Origin: Liolophura sinensis
Taxonomy: Eukaryota > Mollusca > Polyplacophora > Chitonida > Chitonidae
Direction: 5' to 3'
NCBI RefSeq assembly: GCF_032854445.1
Contig: NC_088305.1
Location: 26,064,628-26,128,627 of the forward strand
Length of the DNA stretch: 64,000 nt
Part shown: positions 50,650 to 60,600 of the stretch, piece after piece
Layout of the letters: every line of letters starts with the position of its first letter
Numbering within the stretch: the first letter of the stretch is position 1
The notes under the pieces: generated by a model
Databases searched by the model: none
The model's input: the letters and a program-made list of their open reading frames with translations, nothing else
Told to the model about the DNA's origin: nothing
Translations under genes and position numbers: made by a program

Positions 50650-53000
50650 ATGGATCAAGAGGATTTCGAGGTTAATATGGAGAAGAAGACGTTGGAGGAG
50701 AAGAAGACGGAGAAGCTATTTACCTGCGAGGTGTGCGATCGAGGATTCACCCGACGCGATAACTGGCGACGACATGCTAAAACACAGCACGGCGATAAGG
50801 AAAAGAAGACGACGGAGAAGTATTTTTGCCGGGTGTGTGCCCAGCATTTTACCCGGCGGAATAACTGGCTCCGGCACCAGCGGACGCAGCATCAGCCCCA
50901 GACAAACAAAAGATTCACCTGTCCGACCTGTGACCGGACGTTTTTTCGCCGAGAACATTTGATCCGCCATCAACAGCGCCATGGCAACAAACGAGAACGT
51001 GTGTGGCATTGCGAAGACTGCGGTGAGTCTTTCTACCGGTTGTGGGATTGGCGGACCCATCAACGTGGGAAACACGACTCGGTAAGTTCTTTTTTTTTTT
51101 ATTATTTTATTTTATTTTTCTCCACCCCAAACAGCAGGTTGAGTGACCTACTAACCCACGAAGACGCCGCTTGATTATGGAGGTTGAAAAGCCACCGTAT
51201 TCCATGAATGGTTGGTTAGCTCAGCCGGCAGAGCGTTGGGCTAATAACGCGAATGTCACGGGTTCGAGCCTCATATCAGCCAGTCGACATTTTTTCATTT
51301 TTGTTGGTGGGCATTGATTTTTTTTTCATTTTCGTTTCTTTGCATACTATTTCGTTTTAAATAACGACGAGTATGTTGAATTTGGGGATAGTCTTTGAAG
51401 TCCAAATGTTGAATCATGTGCATGTATGAGTAGTTGCTTTCCGCGTTCAGCGTTGGTCATCTCAGACTTGGTGATAAAAAGGGTCCGTTTCCAAAAAAAT
51501 CATGCGCACAATAAATGTACATGATTTGTTTGTTTCAGGCTGGGGATGAATTAGGGGGAGTAATTTGCTTCTTGAAAGTTAATTTAAGACAGTAAGAGCT
51601 ATCTCATGTTACATGTTTGTAACAGTATATGAAAAAAAAGTATAAAAAAAAAACTTCTTTACTGGATCGTATACAATAAGACATGCTGCATTTCATTGCT
51701 GAAAATTACTATGCAGCCGATAAAAACAAAAAATAGGCTTAGATGTCTTCTTTCTTTCCTGAACCCGCTTTGCTTCTTGAAAGTTAATTGAAGACAGTAA
51801 GAGCTATCGCATGTTACATGTTTGTAACAGTATATGAAAAGTATAAAAAAAAGGGGCAGGGGCGACTACTTTTGTTGGAATAATGGAAATAAGGGGCGTA
51901 ACTCTAAATGTCAAACGACAATACGTGTCTGGAAATCTGGAAAGAGTAATATATAGTAATTTTCTTTATTTTTGTTCCAAAACTGTATAGGGGTCTTGCA
52001 GAGTTAACAATTGTATCAGTATATATATATAGATTTATTTCATTTAGTTCATATTTGTGTAAAGCAAACTCATGTCACAATTCATTTAAACACATTGTAT
52101 GACTTTATTTCACTTAATTTACAATATCTCATGAAAATTAATTATGATTTGTTGTTATTTAAATCGGGCACTCATTTACCATCCTTGAGACGACCGCCAA
52201 ATAGTATGGGAGAGTGTGTCAGTGTGTCATGCCAGGGTTGATATCTATCGGAATGGCTCCTATGTATTATATGTATTCTAAAATTTTTTAGCGGAACATA
52301 TGTACATATGTACAATAGTATGTATATAGAGTATGTCTAGGGTTTACCTAGGTTATAACGTCTACACCCTTCTATGTTACAGAGACCTGTTTCATCTACC
52401 ACCACCACCACCACCACCGACGACAACAAACCCAGCACGAGTCAAGCTCAAGTGAGTTTAGCGGGGGATGCCTCGCTGAAAGAAGAAGAAGAAAAGAAAA
52501 TCTCTCACCTGAAAGGAAACAAGGGGTTATACACGTTGGTGGGTGGAAATAACGGTCCTTACAGGGACTATTTGTGTTTGTTTCGGTGTCTAGCCATCCA
52601 TCTAGACCAGGCCAACCCCCAAAACTGCGAACGCCAGGCTGGGGTGTATTACCGCAGGTATCTGGAGGAAATGGAGATGGAGCCGAGGTATTTCCGCGGG
52701 GTACCGCTCAGTGCGCTGGACACGGTGGAAAGCCTGTTTCAAGTGAACATTCAAGTCTACCAGCTCATCCCCATGGACAGGTCGTACTCAGCACAACTCA
52801 TTCACCGCAGTGCCGAGCGCTATTCTCCCCCTACCCTGCGGTTAAACCTGTACCAGCGGCATTTCAGCTATATCAAAGACATGGGGTGTTATGCTCGATC
52901 TTTCACCTGCCAGGTGTGCCAGAAGAGTTTTCGGACACTGTGGGAGTTACGACGGCACGGTCAAACGTGCACCGACGCCATTCGACGACCACCTATTTAG
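50650..53000 (+). CDS. C2H2 zinc-finger protein with an OTU-like cysteine/histidine domain, two exons
   Basis: Exon 1 (50650-51081) and exon 2 (52383-53000, stop TAG) join in phase 0 to give about 349 residues. I chose the ATG at 50650 because it follows the promoter at leader distance. Exon 1 encodes an acidic start and four C2H2 fingers (FTCEVCDRGF, YFCRVCAQHF, FTCPTCDRTF, WHCEDCGESF). Exon 2 opens with a Thr-rich linker, then a domain with LCLFRCLAIHL and, about 90 residues later, LNLYQRHFSYIKDM. It ends in another finger-like FTCQVCQKSF with a C-terminal His/Cys. The Cys and His blocks resemble an OTU-type protease core. From memory, similar modules precede protein-primed DNA polymerases in Polinton or adintovirus-like elements, but no polymerase follows here. 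Promoter, splice phase and 3' signal are intact, so a live, possibly domesticated gene is likely. Its function is unknown. Confidence 0.85.
51210..51282 (+). tRNA. tRNA-Ile (AAU)-like gene inside the zinc-finger gene intron
   Basis: A 73-nt cloverleaf can be drawn. The acceptor arms GGTTGGT/ATCAGCC pair along all seven positions, the D stem is GCTC/GAGC, and the anticodon loop is CTAATAA (anticodon AAU). There is a five-base variable loop and a T loop TTCGAGC. Box B reads GGTTCGAGCC. A run of six T at 51290-51295 can end pol III transcription. There is one mismatch in the anticodon stem (G-G) and one in the T stem (C-A), so it may be a weak gene or a recent pseudogene. Confidence 0.72.
51566..51860. 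repeat. Two direct copies of a dispersed repeat
   Basis: TTGCTTCTTGAAAGTTAATT, AGACAGTAAGAGCTAT and CATGTTACATGTTTGTAACA occur at 51566-51655 and 51771-51860. An inverted third copy lies at 55003-55135. The copies lie in the zinc-finger gene intron. Confidence 0.85.
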
Positions 53001-53073
53001 ATCTGTAGAACGGTGCTATGGATACTCTACACACCCTGCTCCTGTGCTCCTGTGCTCTTGTGACACTTCCGAC

Positions 53074-53110
53074 GGCCCTTTTCAGGGCCAACCAACTCCT
53101 CCCGAAAGAG
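53074..53110 (+). terminator. Histone-type 3' stem-loop plus purine-rich downstream element
   Basis: GGCCCTTTTCAGGGCC at 53074-53089 is a six-base-pair stem with a four-base TTTC loop. It matches the replication-dependent histone consensus GGYYYU-UHUH-ARRRCC at every position. It is followed by ACCA and, 15 bases on, GAAAGAG (53104-53110), the position of the U7 snRNA-binding histone downstream element. It starts 73 bases after the zinc-finger gene stop codon, on the same strand. No AATAAA is seen nearby. Confidence 0.9.
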
Positions 53111-54671
53111 TAATTTCTAAATCTAAGCACTAAAAAAAAAGTGGATGTGTTTTTTCTACTTCATGTAGATAAGCGTGTGAGAACGAGTTATGTAAGGAGG
53201 ACTATTTAGCGTGGGCGGATGGTGATGGGGGTGGTTAGGTCACGGGTGATATCACGGGCTGGTATCTATCCCGATAGCTCCTATGTATTATGTATGGACG
53301 CACCAGCTGGCTGGCTGGCTGGCAACAATGTATACAATGTATACAAGGCGCAGCCGAGCAAAACCAAAAACCACGTGTCCAAACAAAAACCACGTGTCAA
53401 AACAAAGCACAGCTGACAACATTGTTGGCCTGACTGTAGGTCGGCTGGTGGGTAGGATCGTTCAGCGTGTCTTTGCAACACTGTTCGCCCAGGAAGGCTC
53501 ACTGCTGCAGGTAGGGGGGTCGGTGTTATGAACCGTAGACCCTGTCGGTGGGATTTTTTTTGGGTGATCTGCCTGTCTGTCTACCTGCTGGTTGTGGTAG
53601 GGATGGATGGATCGACACCACACCCAAACATACATGCACACTGGAGACTCTACTATACTATACTATACTCTACTCTACTCTATACTATATATAGGCGATG
53701 TAGTGGAATAGAGCACAGTAGAGTATAGGGGAAAAAAAAAAGAGAAAAAACTTGGATCAGAAAATCTCGAAGCTTATAAGAAACTTGGAGGAGATCAATG
53801 TGATGGTATTTCACACATATTTTCAGCATCTATATTTTCACCAACATCCACATATTTAAGCAAGATATGTAACAGCCATTTCTTAAACGGTTAAATTCAA
53901 TTATTCTTTATCCACTAATCTTAACACACATATACACAAGACAACCAAATGACCATGAAGGAGAAAACAACTACCAGGTTATATTAAAAAAATTCTTTTT
54001 TTCAATGTTTTATTCTTTTCTATCAAAAATCTGAAATACAAAAGGATATACCGAAACATAAACTTGCAGTACTTGCTATGGGGAACCTAACAAAGCCCAT
54101 ACGTGTAAATGATAAAAATGATATTGAAAATAAATGATAAATGGGTGTGCTGAACAGCTAATTTGACTTTGAAAAGACCGGTCAAAGCAGGTGTCAAAAT
54201 GTCTGGCTCTATTAGTAGAGATTGCCAAATGACCATCGAAGAGACCTAGCCTCTGTATAAAGTTAAGTTCCTACAATAGCAGAAGGTATACATTCGAAAA
54301 ATTAATCTGTTATTTTTAACAGAAAATCTGTGATCTGAATGATGCTGGAATGTATTGTGTTATTACAATATAATATTCTGCCATATTCAACATAATATAC
54401 TGTTAGTCTAATGCTAATTTTATGTGGGATTAATAGAATACGTGTTTTATATTCATCTGATATTCATCAGTTTTCATCTGATATTTTACATCACATGTGA
54501 CCCGTTACAACTCCGGGAACAAGAAGATTCGAAGAAGGAAGAAGTCATTTAACAAGTCCACTCTGATACGGGCATCTCGTCCAAGGTCACGCCCCTTTCT
54601 AGCCCAGGGTCATATTGGTTATCAGAAATGAGAGAAAAAAAACAGAAAAAAACCAGGTCATCCATGGCTTT
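53111..54671. other. Intergenic region between zinc-finger and RNA-binding genes
   Basis: Contents: a segment near 53262 (GTATCTATCCCGATAGCTCC) repeating one near 52239; a pair of CCACGTGTC motifs near 53371-53398; a CTATA-rich microsatellite at 53640-53695; and a purine block at 53717-53745 resembling 50331-50365. There is also a degenerate MITE relative at 54285-54450. The 3' UTR of the minus-strand RNA-binding gene also lies here, with AATAAA at 54013-54008. Confidence 0.55.
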
Positions 54672-57600
54672 TCACAGGATCTGTTGGAAGCGTTCCACAG
54701 GTGGGTCGGGGTGGTTGGCATAGCTCGGCTGGGTGTAAGGACATGGTGGGCTAATGAACTCTAGGGCTGCAGCACAAAACAATAAACTCTGACAATTCTA
54801 GTTATGCAAATAGTTACTTTCCTGGCTAATATTCATTCAAAATATACTTGGGTAACCGCATGCGTGTATGTATGTGAGTATTTAACCATTCATTCTTCAA
54901 ACGAGTTGCTAACACACACAATACCTGATGCATGTCACAAGTGCTTACATAACGGCAAACAGCTCAGCTATGAATAGTAATTTCCAGCAATTAAGTTTTT
55001 TGCAGCATGTCTTATTACATATGATCCAGTAAAGAAGTTTTTTTATACTTTTCATATACTGTTACAAACATGTAACATGAGATAGCTCTTACTTTCTTAA
55101 ATCAAGAAGCAAAGCTGGTTCAGGAAAGAAACAAGACATCAAAGCATACAATGGCCACTTATTCAATGAGGTATCATAAGTGAAAAAGGGTAGAGCTTGG
55201 GCGGTGAAGCATTTGTTTGTCTTTCCTTTTTTATCTGGACACTAACTTTACCTTCAAGAGGCACACCTAACTGCATCAAAGTGTACTCTGCTGCAAAAAC
55301 CTTTGCCCCCTCAACAGTAGGACACAGTTTATTTGGGGTAAATGGATTACGATTTGGAAACTGAGTACCGAGAGCTGGTATGGTGATCTGAAAGACAAAT
55401 GTACTTTACCATAGATTAACAATGTAAATGCCTAACATCAACTTCTACATATACTTATACATGTATAAACCCCAACCACGACATTCTTTTTTCGATTTAC
55501 TTCAGATCAATTATTTTTATAAGATAATTTACTTCTTATTCTTTCTGGTACACATGGACATGATTAATTGTATAAATAAATAATAAAAAAAGTTACATTC
55601 CAGCAAAAAGAACTTGATTCTTATCTCTTCAAACAAGTTTCTTATCAACATTTTGTTGAAACCTATGGTAGTACCTTGTACAAAAAGAGCTCTAAGAGCT
55701 GTTGGGCACCACTTCCACCCCTTCCCATGAGAGAATGAAGCTGGTATACAGGACTTCCCCATCCATTCTTCTGACAAAGGTCATCGAGCACCTATAGTGA
55801 ACATCGTTACATGCATGACATTCTTGATTTACTGAAGCCTCACTAGGGCAATCGGGCTATAAATTAAAGGTAATTAGTAAAACAAAAAATTCTTCCACAA
55901 AACAAAATCATGGTCAAAGGTTCAACACAGAGCCTTGCATTATGACAACTTTCAATGATAACAAAACAGCCAATTTTTTAGCTATTAACACACCTGATTA
56001 ACGAAATTTAATTCAAAACTCATTACATGTATAGGAAATATTAGATAAGAATTAGTTTCTAAGTATGTTCCCTGTTACTTCAAAGTTTAAACAAACACCC
56101 ATCTTCAACGAAACTGAACTAACTCACCTTCTGGTTAATTGCACAATCGGTTCATGTCTTTTAGTACGGCGTAGGCAGATTATAGATTTTAAGACTGCGT
56201 AATCCTTTAAGCATGCTTCAGAATAAGTTGCAATGCGCAACTTTTTAATGGGATATGGGACCGGAAACCTTCTGCATTGACAACGATACACACCTCCGCT
56301 GGATGTTTCCTAAAGCCACACCCCCTCAGCATCATCCCCCGGCCTCGCACAGGGCTTCTGATGCCCATGGGACCTCGCCCTGCCAACGCCCTGCTAACAG
56401 TACAAAAAAGCACAAATATTCCAGCTATTTCATGGTAAAAATTATGTGACTGAGCCTTCTTAAAGTTTCTTCTTCCTGCTTTTCCTCCTGAGATGTTCAC
56501 ATAAAATCAAATATATTGAGCTATTCAGGTTTGGTTGATGAAACTTAATGCTTCTTTGTATACTTACATGTAAGAAGCTCATAAAACGTTTTTTTGAGGA
56601 CATTGCATGGATAACACATAAATGCAACTTCTTTCACGTCAAATGACTCTATCAACCACAATGGTAAAACCACTAAATATGGTAGTGTACCTTTCCTACA
56701 TGTATGCTGTTGAATGGAAAGCTACAGAGTGACAATTAAAGAATATAGGTCACAGGTGGTACGAAGTTCACATTAATTCTTGGCAAAAAGCAAGCCCCTA
56801 CCATTCAATAAAATCGCCTGTTTTCAATAAAGCTATGCCTTGCACAGTCTTGCAAATATTTCTGCTCCGTGTGAAGCACCTTCCAACTGAAATCCGTCAT
56901 TACCTCATTTTGGATTTCAGTTGCCAAAGTAGACTTACCCATGTCATTTTTCTAGTTCTCACTCTGTACTCTGTATCCATTAGCATATCAGCAGGAGAGC
57001 TACAATACTGTACTTTGTAAAAACCACTTGCATATGCTTATTTACAGTTACAGTTATTACAGACAAATCATAAGGTAAAATTTAATCTTAGGTTATCTAA
57101 GATTTCATCATAGATGATCACAACTGAAATGATTTAAAACCAAAGACAAATATCCTGTTCCTGGTCTGAAGCACACAAATGACAGAGCATCTGACACTTC
57201 TGAGAACCCTGATATTAAACAGACAAACTGGACACACACGGTGGAATATGACAACCTATGCTCTTAATTCCGCAAATATTGTTCTAAGCTAACTGATTTT
57301 TATAAAAATTCCAAGAATACAACTCTATTCTGACTGCCAGATCATCTGCTGTGCTGGATTCTCATCTGTATTCTTATATCAGGTGAACAGAGTTGTGGAT
57401 TTCAGGCCAAAATAGTTCTTACCTTGCGGGTGGTGGAGACATCGGGTTGTAATACAATGGAGGCGAGTAACTAGGATCATAGCCATAGCCCTGAAAAATT
57501 TGTCACAGTATCAAGTACACTTGTCATACAACCAAAGCATGCATAACCCCCTACCTTAACATACGAGGAACTCTTACCCTAACATAACAGAGCCCATGAC

Positions 57601-60600
57601 CTATAAATTCATGTACAAATCCAGGTCTTACTCCAATTTCCTCCATCCATAAACCTGATCGTGGTGGAATAATGTGACAATTCTTGAATATAGTATTATA
57701 CACTGATTAAAAAAAAGTTATTATTAAAGATTTTTAGCATGTAGTTCTAATCATTTTTTAATCAACGGCCTGAAAGGCTAAGGCATTATACTACACATAT
57801 GAGGCCTTCAATATTTCTACACACTGGAAAATTTCAACATCATAAGCCATCAGTGGCATTCCCTACCCTTGCATACCGGATCTGAAACCCCTATGCTTAC
57901 ATACCAGAAACTCTTATGCTGACATATGAGAACCCCTTACCCTTCCACTCGTGGCCCAGGTGAGTATAATTACTTGTGTAGTTCTGAGTGGATTGTCTCC
58001 CTAATAGTTAGTTTCTCTTCATTGTGAAGGGGAATATACCTTCAATGGTTGACACAACAAATAATGTTATCCTACCACATGAGGAACTCTTACCCTGACA
58101 TATGATACTTCTTTCTGCTTCCAAGATTCCAACGCTTCCGGGCCTCTGTTGTATGCTCTATCAACCTCACCCAAGTGGCAGTCCTGATTAGCCTGCCATA
58201 AAGAATTTTCATCAGTAGTAAAATTCAATTATTTACCTGATATAAATATATATAAATAATTTGGTTTTTATATGCAAAGCTTACTTCACACCTATCCTAC
58301 CACATGAGGAACTCTTACCCTGACATATGATACTTCTTTCTGCTTCCAAGATTCCAACGCTTCCGGGCCTCTGTTGTATGCTCTATCAACCTCACCCAAG
58401 TGGCAGTCCTGATTAGCCTGCAATAAAGAATTTTCATCAGTAGTAAAATTCAATTATTTACCTGATATAAATATATATAAATAATTTGGTTTTTATATGC
58501 AAAGCTTACTTCACACCTATCCTACCACATGAGGAACTCTTACCTTGACACATGATACTTCTTTCTGCTTCCAAGATTCCAACGCTTCCTGACCTCTGTT
58601 GTATGCTCTATCAACCTCACCCAAGTGGCAGTCCTGATTAGCCTGCAATAAAGAATTTTCATCAGTAGTAAAATTCAATTATTTACCTGACATAAATATA
58701 TATAAATAATTTGGTTTTTATATGCAAAGCTTACTTCACACACACCTGACATATGAGAACCTCCTACCCAGATATATGAGAACCCCCTACCTTAACATAT
58801 GAGGAACTCTTACCCTGACGTAACAGAGCCCACTACCCTAACATGCGAGGAACTCTTACCCTGACATAACAGAGCCCACTACCCCGACATATGAGGAACT
58901 CTTACCCTGACATATGAGAACCTCCTACCCAGATATATGAGAACCCCCTACAGATATATGAGAACAACCTACCTTAACATACGAGGAACTCTTACCCTGA
59001 CATAACAGAACCCCCTAGCCTACCACATGAGGAACTCTTACCCTGACAGATGATACTTCTTTCTGCTTCCAAGATTCCAACGCTTCCTGGCCTCTGTTGT
59101 ATGCTCTATCAACCTCACCCAAGTGGCAGTCCAAGGCCTTCAATATTTCTACACACTGGAAAATTTCAACATCATAAGCCATCAGTGGCATTCCCTACCC
59201 TTGCATACCGGATCTGAAACCCGTATGCTTACATACCAGAAACTCTTATGCTGACATATGAGAACCCCTTACCCTTCCACTCGTGGCCCAGGTGAGTATA
59301 ATTACATGTGTAGTTCTGAGTGGATTGTCTCCCTAATAGTTAGTTTCTCTTCATTGTGAAGGGGAATATACCTTCAATGGTTGACACAACAAATAATGTT
59401 ATCCTACCACATGAGGAACTCTTACCCTGACAGGTGATACTTCTTTCTGCTTCCAAGATTTCAACGCTTCCGAGCCTCTGTTGTATGCTCTATCAACCTC
59501 ACCCAAGTGTCGGTCCTGATTAACCCGCAATAAAGAATTTTCATCAGTAGTAAAATTCAATTATTTACCTGATATAAATATATATAAATAATTTGGTTTT
59601 TATATGCAAAGCTTACTTCACACATACACGACAGATGAGTTTACAATGGTGAAAGAAAGCTGATGGGGGAAAAATGTGGACAGGTCCCGGTTTCCGACCA
59701 AATACCTTCCACAAACTCTCAATTTGAAAACATTTGAACTCTTCCAACTTAACACAGTTCACTCCACATACTATGTTGCAAACAAACTTAACCTATGGAA
59801 GAGGATGATCGCTGGGCTGTCCTGAATTACACATTTGAGACGATTTTCACGATGTGGCAGCAACATTGACCAAATGATTTCTTACCCGCTCTCTTCCTTT
59901 TGCCCATGCAACCTCAATGTAAGCACCTTCAACATTCATTCCTAGAGAGAAATATACATGACTTATTATATAACGCCTTCTCACCTTGATCTTCCTTTAA
60001 TTTTATTTCTTGAAAGAATGAGGACGTAGTACAAATGCTACACATCAGTTAAAAAAGTGTTCCAGATACAGTCTACCTAGAGTTTCTCCCAAAGAAAACT
60101 TCTTATTTTCTCAAAAAATTCCCGGCAAAATGGTCCCGGGATCTTGGGTTCAATATTCAGCCTATTACATGTAACTGTTGAAACAACTTCCCTCTTTTAA
60201 ACATTTGATCATTTAATGTTCAACAGCTTCTTTTCATGCTGAATGATTTATTGATTGGCCCGTTTTTACGCTGTACTCAAGAATATTTCACTTATACGAC
60301 GGTGATCAGCATTATAGCATGAGGAAACCAGGCAGAGCCTGGTGGAAACCCACAACCATTCACAGGTTGCTGGCAGACCTTCCCATCCATGTTGAATGAG
60401 GGGTGATATTAAGTTAATAATAAGCTACCATAAAAGCCAATTTATACAGAAATTTATCCAAACAAATATTCTAGAGAATGCCCACACCTTATGTTTTGAA
60501 GTGTGAATTTATACTGTATGTGCTCTTCTGTAAATATATGTAAGTCTGTCCCATAAATGTGAGCCATTTCCTGTACGTAGTTGGAGTATCAAACATCCTA

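Noticed and set aside
52574-53008. 144-codon plus-strand open frame overlapping exon 2 of the zinc-finger gene
   Set aside because: It is a shifted frame inside exon 2; the other frame has the conserved Cys/His and finger motifs and the right splice phase.
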